Source of the DNA: Rhynochetos jubatus
Taxonomy: Eukaryota; Chordata; Aves; Eurypygiformes; Rhynochetidae
Reading direction: 5' to 3'
Assembly (NCBI GenBank): GCA_027574665.1
Contig: CM050676.1
Location: 5,880,157 to 5,944,156, forward strand
Length of the DNA: 64,000 nt
Shown here in pieces: positions 23,590-35,551 of the stretch. Every line of letters begins with the position of its first letter. Position 1 is the first letter of the stretch. The translations under genes were made by a program, and so were the position numbers. A model generated the notes under the pieces. The model did not search any database. It worked only from the letters and a program-made list of their open reading frames with translations, and was not told the origin of the DNA.

Positions 23590-24110
23590 TCCTAGTGGTG
23601 GGCACTGGAACCACTGCAGGCGGGGACTGGGGTCACTGGGACTCGGGTGACTGCAGAGGTCATGGGGACCCCCTGCCTGGGTGGGTACTGGGGTGACTGA
23701 GGCTTCCTTTTGCGTAGGTAATGGAGTGACTGGGACCAGTATGGGCAGTACTGGGGTCACTGGAACCCTGGGGTAACTACTAGCATCATACCCCCGCTTG
23801 GGTGCATTCTGGGGTTACTGGGAGTAGCGTGGGGGTACAGGGGTCAGTGGGACTGTGGGGTGACTACTGAGGTCATGGAAACCCCTTGCTTGGGTGGATA
23901 CTGGGGACACTGGGAGCAGCATGGGGGTACTGGGATGACTGGGATATCCTCTTGTGTAGGTACTGGGTGACTGGGACCAGTGTGGGCAGTACTGGAATGG
24001 GTGGGTCCCCTCTTTCGGGGGGGGGTGGTGGTGTGTTATTGGGGCCACTGGAAGCAGCAGTGGGGTAGGGGAACAGGTGGGAGTGGTGGGGAAAGATAAC
24101 CGGCGTTGTT
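23590..24110. repeat. Minisatellite with CTGGGGTGACTGGGA-like units
   Basis: Imperfect repeats of about 15-40 bases built from tactggggtgactgg, gggaccagtatgggcagt and cccttgcttgggtggatac lie between the MFSD12 promoter and the HMG20B promoter. At least two larger blocks match each other (gggaccagtatgggcagtac near 23735 and gggaccagtgtgggcagtac near 23973). No coding potential. Confidence 0.85.
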
Positions 24111-24199
24111 GAGACAGCCTTGAGGTGGGCACTGGGGTTGCTGTGAGCAACGAGACTGGGACCGGGGGCGCTGGGGACAGTGAGGCCACACCGAGGTCT

Positions 24200-24560
24200 C
24201 TGGACCACCCCCAAAGTATCTCCCGGGGCTCCTTGCCCGGGGGCGTCCTGCGGTGGGTCGGTTGCGGTGGGCCCCACGCGGTGCCGTTGCCCCTTTAAGG
24301 CGCTGTCCTCCCCACAACAATTCCCCGTCCCCATGCCGACAGGTGATTGGCGGGCAGCCTGCCGCGCGCGCCGAACTCAACATACGCGCACGCGCCGCAC
24401 TCGGCGGCGCCGCCCCCTTTCTGCCGTTTACGGAAGACGTAAACCATTTCGGCCAATCCGCGTTAGGCTGCGCGCTCACTTCTCGGGGCGAGCGGCCAAT
24501 TGGAAGCGCCGACGCGAGCTCTGGTTTACATAACAATCGAGGGGCGTGGCCAGGTGAGGA
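24200..24560 (+). promoter_or_regulatory. HMG20B: HMG20B CpG-island promoter and untranslated exon 1
   Basis: CpG-rich segment with CCAAT motifs (ggccaatccgcg near 24450, cggccaattgg near 24492) and GC-rich boxes. The probable untranslated exon 1 ends at 24553 at a strong donor CAG/GTGAGGAC. It splices to 25033, 38 bases before the HMG20B ATG. The exact start was not determined. Confidence 0.65.
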
Positions 24561-24619
24561 CAGGCGCCGGAGAGGCGCTGGCGGCGTCGGGACGGTTGGG
24601 TCGGCGCGGCAGGTCCGGT

Positions 24620-24880
24620 CGTCCCTGGGGTTGGGGGGTCTCAGTGCGGGGGGTCCGGCGGGGGCGGTGCGGGGGTCCGGGGGACGCGGCGGAGGGGGTG
24701 GTGTAGGGGGGTGAGGCTGTTGGGGGGACAGCGGTGGGATCCGGGGGGGGCGGTGGTGAGGGGAGTGAGGGCTGGAGCTCGCGCTGGGGCACGGGCGTGT
24801 TGGGGGGTGATAGCGGGGGGCTGTGGGAGGTGGAGAGGCCGAGGGGGGTCTGGCTGGGGAGGAGCCGCCACTTGGGGTGG
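24620..24880 (+). other. G-rich cluster in HMG20B intron 1
   Basis: Many runs of three to eight G on the plus strand within 250 bases just after the first donor (ggggttggggggtctc, gggggtccgggggacg, atccggggggggcggtgg). This fits several overlapping G-quadruplex patterns on the non-template strand. Confidence 0.7.
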
Positions 24881-25070
24881 GGAGGTGCTGCCATGTCCCC
24901 ACGGAGAAGACCTCTCCGAGGGGTCTTTGGCGGGCGTGCCGTGGCCGGGGGGCCGCACCATCAGACTGCCTGCCCGCTTGGAGCCTCCGCGCCGCTCCCC
25001 CGCCGGGTGCCAGCTCTGGCTCTGTCCCTCAGGCGTGCGGAGCCGAGCAGTGCCGGTGGGGCCCGGACCC

Positions 25071-28000
25071 ATGGCCCACAGCGCCAAGCAGCTGCCTGCC
25101 GGGATGCTGTAAGTGCCGTGCCCCCCCCGCCCCGTGCTTGAGGCCCCGTGACCTCCGTGACACGAACTACTCCGTGTCACCATGTCGCATGCTGGGCCCT
25201 GGCCCTTTGTCCCTTGCTAAAGGGTGGCTGGTCTTGCCTTGCAAGCCCTGGGGGTCTTTGGCGTGCTTTGAAGACCCCCATGCCCTAGTGTAAGACCGCT
25301 CCCCCTTACCTGCCTCCTTTGTTAGCCCGTGCTTCCACCAAGCTGCACTAATTGGTGCAGGGAGACCTGGCCTAGATGAGGTGTCTCGCGAGGTTAAGAC
25401 CAGCCAGGTCTGGATTGGTGTGGGGTGAGCCGGCATTGACTGCCCCCTTCCCCAGAGGGGCCAGAGCATGGGGGCCTGCAGCCCCCCGGGCAGGCAGATG
25501 GGGAAACGCCTCTGACCTGCAGGGAGGTGGATGCCAGCGTGAACCGGCCAGGGAGGCTCAGACAGGGGAAGGAATCTTGCCTGGAACAACTTTACTTTTT
25601 AAAGCATTCTTAGGCATGTGAGGAGTCTGGATTGTAGTGGGGGAGGCAGAAATTCGGTGTCTGGTGGTGGAGGGCGTTAGTGCGTTCCTGGCTGTGGCGG
25701 CTGGCCGTGATGATACTGTGTGGGCATCCCTAGGAATATTTCTGTGCGAGCTGATGAAGAAAGCCTAAGGCAGGCCATGCTCATGCAGAGCCTCAGGGAT
25801 GGGTTTTTTCCCCCAGAAGGTAGAAGAGGTGGTTCCACACCTTCCTGTAGTCTTTGGTGTGAGCGTGGGTGTGCAGGGTGGCTGGTTGGGCTCGGATCCC
25901 GATGGGAAGAGCTCATGTTAGGCCACCTGCTCCATCTGCAAGGACCAATGTGATTACAGGTGATGACCCTGGGGGCTTGCAGAGAGGGTCACCAAATTAA
26001 CTGCAAGTCTGGCAACCTGATAGTAGCAGGTTGAGGGGATTTGGGTTTACACAAGGTCCGTTGTTCGACAAACAGTCGAGAGACTCTGGGGCACATCTGA
26101 GGTGTTCGGGGTCAGTCTGGCTTTTGATACACAGCAGCATTTTCTTTCTTTGCTGAGGCTTGTGCCTGGCCCTGTACTAGTTATGGTGTCTTGTGACTTG
26201 GATGGAACCCAAGCAAGTGCTGTTTGCTGCAACTCTCAAGCCCTTCATGTCTCTCTCCACACAGAGGGCCTGACTGCACTCTGCCAGCATGCACGCTCTG
26301 ACAGAGCAGGAGCTGTGTGTCAAGGACCAAAGGGTGCAAGTGGGACAGGGGCTTGGCTGCGGGATGGAGCCAACTAGAGAAGGGGCCAGGGAGGCTCAAG
26401 GAGCCTCAGGGTGATGCTGCAGTGGGGTTGTGTGTGCTCAGCTGGGGCAGGGAGGCTCTGCCAACCTGGGCGCTGGACACACATCCTCCGCTGAAAGCAG
26501 ATGCTGGTCTGTAAAGACGAGGCAGCAAGTTGGAAAGCAGGAGTGGCAGCCTCCAGCCCTGCGTTAGAGCTGCTCAGTGCGTATTGGTGCTGGTGCAGGC
26601 AGCAGGAACCTGATGGAGCGGTTGTGGCTGGAGCGCGTCGAGCCAGCACCCTGCCCTTATCCTCTGCCTTAAGGGTTCTCCTCATCCCTGGCAGCGCTTG
26701 TGCTGGGTGTAGGTGATGCTTCCAGGTAGTGCCCCTGGAGCCAGGATCCAAACCCCCACGGCTACTCCTCCCTTGTGTAGTAGAATCAACTGGTTCCTGC
26801 TGCTTGGGGCTCCTTGCTGAAGTGTGCGCCCAAGCCCTGGTGCATGCTGGGATGTAACTTGATGTTAGCTGCCCCCAAGAGCAGCATTGGCAGCTCCTGG
26901 TCCCCTTCCAAACGTCACTGAAAGGTCCCAGGGTCGTCACTGGAACTTGGGGCAGCTTTTGTGTGCTCAGGACTGCCCTGCTCACCTGGTGCTGGGCTCT
27001 GCTCGAGCACCATTGCTCAACCATAGCCTTCTCTCACAGCGGAACAGGGGGTCCGGGGCTGGTAGGGGCTTTGGGGGCTGTGTGAGTGGCCAGGAGCTGG
27101 GAAATCTGGCGAGTGTGAGGTTGCGCTGCCAGGGGAGGTGTTGCTGTCGGTCCCAGCTGTTTCCCAGTCCTTTCTGATGGGTACTCTGTGGCTGCAGACA
27201 TGCCGCAGGTAAAGCTCAGCATGGAAACTTCCTGGTGGCTGTCAAGCAGGAGAAGGGAGAATCGGCACGGATGAGTGGCGAGAAGCCGCACGGCGAGGAG
27301 GAGGTGAGCTCTGGTGTCCGCATCCCCCCCTGCACTGTCCCCGAGAGCAGGGTCTGTGTTGCCCAGCCTGGGGCTGTCCCTCTACTTGCCCTTCAGCAGC
27401 CCAGGTGCAGCCAGGCAAGCCTGTGGCTGCAGCCATGGCCAGAGGGAAGGCTGAGACCGTCCCTCAAGGGATGGGAGGCCCGTGCGGGTCTGCAGGCTGC
27501 TCCTGTATCCTGCCAGCATGATGGCATCTTGTGCTCTGATCCGTGATGTGTTGTCTTTTCTGGCATCTTTTCTGGATGCCAGCCGGTGAAGAAGAGAGGC
27601 TGGCCCAAGGGCAAGAAGAGGAAGAAGATCCTTCCCAATGGCCCCAAAGCTCCTGTGACAGGCTACGTGCGTTTCCTGAATGAGCGTCGTGAGCAGATCC
27701 GCACACAGCATCCTGACCTGCCCTTCCCGGAAATCACCAAGATGCTGGGGGCTGAGTGGAGCAAGCTGCAGCTTTCAGAGAAGCAGGTATCAGCTTTGAG
27801 GAGAGACACCCCCCTAGGGCTGGGCAGCATGCTCTGGAGCCTGTACCTCAAACCCCTTTGCTCGCTGCCTGGCTGCAGTTCCACAAAGGGAGCTTGTCCT
27901 ACTACTAGTGGGCTGGTGAGCAGGAGGTTGAGTAGTGGGGAGGGGTCAGCAGCCCCCTGGGGACCTGTGGCTGAGCCAGGCTGAGGACCCTCTGTGACTG

Positions 28001-31000
28001 TAGCGGTACCTGGATGAAGCGGAGCGGGAGAAGCAGCAGTACATGAAGGAGCTGCGGGAATACCAGCAGTCGGAGGCCTACAAGATGTGCACAGAGAAGA
28101 TCCAGGAGAAAAAGATCAAAAAAGGTGGGTTGGGGGACCAGTGGCTGCTGGCATCACTGCCAGGATCTGGCCAAGTGCTGCCAGGGCCTCTCAGGGTAAC
28201 TGCCCTTCTCCTTTACAGAGGACACAGGCTCCGCAGCAGTGAACACCCTACTGAACGGGCATCCGCACAAGGTAAGGCCCCAGCAGGTTTACCTGTGTGT
28301 GGGGCAACTGAGGCACGGGGCACCACTGGGCTGACTGCAGGTTTGGGCAGAGGGGGACGTGGGTTGTGCTTCAAGGCGCCAGCTTCTTGCTGAATCAGAG
28401 CCTGGAGTGGCAGAAGGCAGGGTGTAGTTGTCTTCCCTGCCCAGGCATGGCCACCCCTTGCCCCAACCCTGTGCCTCCTCTCTGCCCAGCCCCAAGGAGA
28501 TGGGGTCCCCTTTGGTAGGCTCAGCCCTGCAGGATCCTTCCCTCCCTTGCCCCCAGGCTGGTGAGTGTGGCGACACCTTCTCCACCTTCGATGTGCCCAT
28601 CTTCACGGAGGAGTTCTTGGACCAAAACAAAGGTGAGGGGCTGGGCTGTGGGGCGGGGGCTGCCTGCACTGCAGCATTGTGCTTGGAGTTTGGCTGCAGC
28701 AAGCAGTGCCGCTGCCGAAGCAGTCTGCAGCCAGTGGGGCAGGACCACGGCTGTCTGTGGTGCAAGATCCAGCATACGTAAGGCCCCTGGTGAGGTTGGA
28801 TAGATGGACTACATCCTGGCTGGAACCTGGGGTTGGTGATGCTGAGCCTCTTGGAAGGGTCGTGGCTGGAGAAGGGATTGGGTTTGGGATGAGGGAGAGA
28901 GTCAGAGGGGCCACCCCTGCTGACATTGCGTGGTCCTGGCAGCCCGGGAGGCTGAGCTGCGGCGCCTGCGGAAGATGAACACGGAGTTTGAAGAGCAGAA
29001 TGCCATACTGCAGAAGCACACAGAGAGCATGAACTGTGCCAGGGAGAAGCTGGAGCAGGAGCTGGCTCAGGAGGAGAGACAGACCCTCGCCTTGCAGCAA
29101 CAGCTCCAGTCCGTGCGGCAGGCCCTCACCACCAGCTTTGCCTCCCTCCCCATCCCTGGTGAGTTCAGAGCAGCAGTAACCAGCCTGCTGCTGGGACCTG
29201 GGGTTCACGTGGAGGGGACACCACTGGGGCTCTGCACGTGGTACGAGTTTGGGCGCTGAAGTGGTGATAAATGCTCCTGGGTTGCTGGTGCATTGTGCTG
29301 GGTTCAGTCAGGAAAGAGTTAACTCTATCGTGGCTGGTAGGGAGCTGTTCCTGGATTTACACTGAGAACAGCACTGATGAGGTCTCAGCTGGTGCTGGGC
29401 AATGCCTGCACCAGATTCAAGGTCTCTCTCTGCTTCTGACCCTGCAGCTGCATTCCCAGCTCTCGCTCTCTCACTACAGGCAGTGTAGGGGGGACACACA
29501 GCTCAGACAGCTGACCCCAACTGCCCAAGGGAGTATTTCATTCCATAGTACGTCATGCTTGGGGCACAGGCGGGGAGGGGGTCCTGGAGCCATTACTCTC
29601 TCTCTCACTCTCTTGCTTGTTTACTTCCTGGCACTCTCCCTGACTCCTGCGTTAGCTGCTTTGCCAACTCCTGTGCTGGCTCATTCATGAGGGAGTGGGT
29701 GGGTTTGTTTAGTTTTCCTGGTCATGCTATCGCTGATAGGGTTCATTTGGAATCTGCTGTGATTGCTCTCGGACTCTGGCCCTCGGGCTGCATCTCTCGG
29801 GCTCTCTGGCTCTGACTGTCACTACTCAGCACCTGGTTGTGCATTGGTCAGTGGGTGGTGAGCAACTGTATCATAATTGTATCATGTTTTATTTTCTATT
29901 ATTTTAATTATTTATTATTAGTAGTATTTGCATATATTTAGTTTCAATTAGTAAATAGTTCTTATCTCAATTTTACAAGCTTCCTTGTCTTTTTCCTCCG
30001 ATTCTCCAAGGAGGGGGAATCTGAGAGTGGCTTTGTGGTATTTTGCTAGGTGGAGTTAAACCACAACACTGACTATGGTTTGAGGGGGCAGTTCTCAGCT
30101 TACCCTACCCAAACATAGGGGAGCCAAATGGCTCTCACATTCCTGGTCTCCCTGGAGATCAAGCCTGTCGTGGTTTAACTCCACCTAGCAAAATACATGA
30201 TCAGCATCATAAAGAGCACCCAAGGCAGTAAATCCCCCACCGTTCTATCAACAGCTTAAAGATCCAAGAACCTAACGTGCTGACCAGCCACCACAACATC
30301 TCTGTAACCATACTTATTGCACAATCTGCTTTAACACACAGTAATCAGATCTGTTCTTATCTCAACCCTTCGAGCCCCGTGTTGGGCGCCAAAAAAGACT
30401 CGTGGTTTAACTCCGGCTAGCAAAATACCACGAAGCCACTAACGCAGGAGTCAGGGAGAGTGCCAGGAAGTAAATGAGCAAGAGAGTGAGAGAGTAATGG
30501 CTCCCAGACCCCCTCCCCGCCTGTGCCCCAAGCATGACGTACTATGGGATGAAATACTCCCTTGGGCAGTTGGGATCAGCTGTCTGAGCTGTGTGTCCCC
30601 CCTGCACTGCCTGTAGTGAGAGAGCGAGAGCTGGGGATGCAGCTGCAGGATCAGAAGCAGAGAGAGACCTTGAATCTGGTGCAGGCATTGCCCAGCACCA
30701 GCTGAGACCTCATCAGTGCTGTTCTCAGTGTAAATCCAGGAACAGCTCCCTACCAGCCATGGTAAAGAGAGTTAAGTCTTTCCTGACTGAACCCAGCACA
30801 CAGAGCAGGGCCTGCAAGACATAGATGAGCCCAAATCATTTTGTTCTGGGCTTTTGTTGGTGCAGGCTCTCTCCTGTTGCAGGAGATGGCATCTAGTGTT
30901 CAGGGACCCCTCCCCAGTCACCAGCATGACGGGCAGGGGTTGATGGGGACATGCTGGCCCTGCTAATTGGACTGCTGCCTCGTAGGCACTGGGGAAACCC

Positions 31001-31342
31001 CCACGCTGAGCACTCTGGATTTCTACATGGCCAAACTGCACAGCACCATCGAGAGCAACCCTCTGCAGCATGAGAAACTGGTGGTGCGCATCAAGGAGAT
31101 CCTATCCCAGATAGCCAGGTGAGCTGGGCACGGCTGGCTGGGGCTAGCACCTCAGGGCCCTCATGTCCTGGCTAGCACTGGGACCACTGGGTCAGCCTGT
31201 GGCAGGGTGGGTGACAGGATCTGAGCAGGGAAGATGTGGGCAGAGAGGGGCTCAGGGCTGCTTCAGGCAGTTGTGGGAGAGAGAAGCCAACCTCCAGGTT
31301 AATTCAGCCTTCATTTCCTCCCTCTTCAGTGAACACCTGTGA
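25071..31342 (+). CDS. HMG20B: HMG20B (BRAF35), HMG-box subunit of the LSD1-CoREST complex
   Basis: HMG20B is a nuclear HMG-box protein of the LSD1-CoREST-HDAC complex that represses neuronal genes and binds BRCA2. Coding exons: 25071-25108, 27198-27303, 27583-27786, 28004-28124, 28219-28271, 28557-28632, 28943-29158, 30986-31118 and 31330-31342; phases agree and give 319 residues (human 317). Order: N-terminus [13 protein letters not shown], a VAVKQEKGE patch, basic [20 protein letters not shown], the HMG box (about residues 70-138: [34 protein letters not shown]), [18 protein letters not shown], a coiled coil (about 190-262, [20 protein letters not shown] and [20 protein letters not shown]), then [16 protein letters not shown] and the end [17 protein letters not shown]20A would differ in the N-terminus. 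The penultimate intron (29159-30985) holds retroviral LTRs. Confidence 0.97.
29294..30065 (+). mobile_element. ERVK-type LTR, plus orientation
   Basis: A unit of about 770 bases starting TGTGCTGGGTTCAGTC and ending GGTGGAGTTAAACCACA, with an AT-rich middle (29880-29985). Its first 360 bases recur inverted at 30437-30800, and its last 25 recur inverted at 30169-30196. It sits in the intron of HMG20B between 29158 and 30986, in the sense direction. No primer-binding site follows it, so it is either a solo LTR or the 3' LTR of a rearranged provirus. No target duplication could be matched. Confidence 0.75.
30169..30800 (-). mobile_element. ERVK-type LTR with primer-binding site and leader, minus orientation
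   Basis: Read on the minus strand: an LTR (30800 to 30392) matching the plus copy but lacking about 370 internal bases; then an 18-base primer-binding site complementary to tRNA-Lys (30391-30374, starting TGGCGCCCAACA), as in betaretrovirus-like class II elements; then about 175 bases of leader; then a 28-base piece of LTR end (30196-30169). There is no gag, pol or env, so it is a non-coding remnant. The tRNA-Lys1,2 type is assigned from memory of that binding site. Confidence 0.75.
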
Positions 31343-32150
31343 AGAGGACCAGTCCCCAGAGCCCAGGGCTGGCCAGACCACAGCCCTGTCCCTTGGAGCT
31401 CACACAAGGGACAGTGCTGGTGGTCTGGCTGCTCCTCCCTCTACCCTGTGCACCTCGCTGGAGATGTGAACTGGACACCCCCCCATCCCTGGTGCAGCTG
31501 GGCCCCACAGCTGCATCATCCCTGAGGACCTCAAGCTTCTGGGGACCAAGCAGTGGTGGCTGAGGGACCCCAGCCGACATGGTGCTGGGTGAGGGGGTCA
31601 GTGATGGGTGTGAGCACCCCTCCCTGCTGTGAGCTCCCCAGCACCTGTAGCTATGCCTTGCTAAGCCAGGGGCTCCCCAAAGGCTGTCTGGTGGCAGGTG
31701 AGGTGCCTGCAGGTTCCTGACTGGGCATGAATCAACGTCTTCCAGGGTGACCCAGGGGCTGCTGTTACTGACCTGTGGTAGAAGGAAGGTAGCTGGGTGC
31801 CCTGGGAGCCCCTGGGGCTCAGTGCTGCCTTCCAGCCCTTGGATCGGCCCAGGGAGCCCTTTGGTCCTGCCTCTGGTTTTATTTAATCTTCCCGCTTCCC
31901 CTTGCTGCTCCCTCATGGGTGCCTTCAGCCCACTGCTTCTGTCCCCCTGCCTGTCACCTTGCCTTCCCCTATGCCTCTGGGACCAGGCAGGGCAGCTCCT
32001 GCCCTCTGCAGCGGTGAAGGGTGCACAGGCTGTCAGCCTGTCCTGCGGCTTGGGACCACCGTGACGGCAGCTGTCTTGGCCGAGCTGGAGTCAACCGTTA
32101 CTAATCTCAGACTGTGGAATTAAAGAATGTCTTACTTTCTTACTAGCACT
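31343..32150 (+). other. HMG20B: HMG20B 3'UTR
   Basis: About 780 bases from the stop to ATTAAA at 32119-32124. No other gene signal. A second AATAAA at 32282-32287 could serve a longer form. Confidence 0.7.
32119..32124 (+). terminator. Polyadenylation signal ATTAAA (HMG20B)
   Basis: ATTAAA followed by a T-rich stretch (gtcttactttcttac), typical of a cleavage site, 780 bases after the HMG20B stop. Confidence 0.7.
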
Positions 32151-32281
32151 ACGTTGATCCGGGTTTAACCTGGAGCTGGTTTGCAGCCAATTGTGTCTCT
32201 CCTGTGAGCTCTGCTCTACCCATGAGCCTCCTGGCTGCTATCTCTTGGTGGTCACTTGACTTGGGATGGAGATGGGAGCAA

Positions 32282-32287
32282 ATAAAT
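32282..32287 (+). terminator. Possible second polyadenylation signal (HMG20B)
   Basis: AATAAA with a downstream GTGTGT-like element (ctctgtgtgttcttc). It is 160 bases after the first signal and 390 bases before GIPC3 starts. Confidence 0.4.
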
Positions 32288-32599
32288 GTGGGAGAAACAG
32301 CCAGCCTGGGCTCTGTGTGTTCTTCACGCCCAGCGGTGGCTTTGGAGCTGCTCCCAGGCCTAATCCTAGGGGCTTATGTGTGTGTAGGAAGGGTGATGGC
32401 CCCAAGATCCTCGCTGCAGCCCCCAGACCCAGCTTGGGAGGGTGCAGTAGAACAAGCTGTTGGCTGTTCTCCTGCTTCCTCCAGCCTGGCCCTGGCCCTT
32501 CTACGTGGCAGAGCTCACCTGATCCCAGGCAGGTTACCTGCGCCACAGGATTGGGTTCCCGGGCCTGGGGATCACCTTACGGCCAAGCTGGGAGCCCGC

Positions 32600-32677
32600 A
32601 GCCATCTATAATTCAGTGCTGGCAGCGGGATGCGGCGGGCGGGCAGGCACGGCAGGCAGGCCCAGGAGGACAGCCCC
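32600..32677 (+). promoter_or_regulatory. GIPC3: GIPC3 proximal promoter / 5'UTR
   Basis: A TATA-like string (tctataattc, about 32605-32614) lies some 65 bases before the likely GIPC3 start codon. An upstream in-frame ATG at 32630 ([10 protein letters not shown]) would add 16 residues; the ATG at 32678 resembles mammalian MEG starts better. Confidence 0.45.
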
Positions 32678-35107
<2,430 letters not shown>

Positions 35108-35281
35108 CTTGGGGGGTGGTGGCGACTGTGTCCCCACCCCAGCTGAGGCTGATGGTGACGGTGGGGGTCCCTATCCTGCCCTGCACCCTCCTAAGCTGCA
35201 CCCAGATGTGACCCCTGGGAAGGGGAGGGCAGCAAGGAAGGACCCCCCTCATGCACTCCGAAACGTGGCAGGCTGTAGCTC

Positions 35282-35287
35282 ATTAAA
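35282..35287 (+). terminator. Polyadenylation signal ATTAAA (GIPC3)
   Basis: ATTAAA 175 bases after the GIPC3 stop, followed by a GT-rich stretch (gggctgttgctcc). The TBXA2R signal on the other strand is only about 105 bases away. Confidence 0.7.
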
Positions 35288-35389
35288 GACTGGAGGAGAA
35301 GGGCTGTTGCTCCAGCTGGCAATCGGGCTGGGCCCCCGGCGTTCACCCCAGCAGGCGCAGATTGCTGTGCAAGCTGTGTTTTATTGGGG

Positions 35390-35395
35390 GATCAC
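35390..35395 (-). terminator. Polyadenylation signal AATAAA (TBXA2R)
   Basis: TTTATT on the plus strand reads AATAAA on the minus strand, about 155 bases after the TBXA2R stop (35552-35554). Confidence 0.7.
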
Positions 35396-35551
35396 TCGGA
35401 TGGGGAGGGGGGAGCAGCCTGGTGGTCCCTGCCACCCCCTCGGCTACCAGGCTCAGGGAGGGCAGGGAAAGCCCATGGATGCAGGTGATGGGGACAATCA
35501 ATCAACCTGGAGAGTGGCTTGTCCTCCCCTCAGTGTCTGTCCCCGGTGGCA

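Larger units (their letters stand above)
29294..30800. repeat. Long inverted repeat formed by the two LTRs
   Basis: Arms 29294-29655 and 30437-30800 are reverse complements with a few percent difference, separated by about 780 bases. Landmarks shared by both arms include the 20-mer GGAACAGCTCCCTACCAGCC and its complement, and the string around GCATGACGTACTATGG. In the HMG20B pre-mRNA this would fold into a stem of about 360 base pairs. Confidence 0.9.

Noticed and set aside
22496-23760. 300-386-codon minus-strand frames
   Set aside because: They join the real MFSD12 first exon to intron repeat translation (GAFLGC repeats) past a clear splice donor at 23006.
30591-30824. 77-codon frame inside the LTR
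   Set aside because: The same frame occurs inverted in the other LTR copy; it is LTR sequence without a known product.
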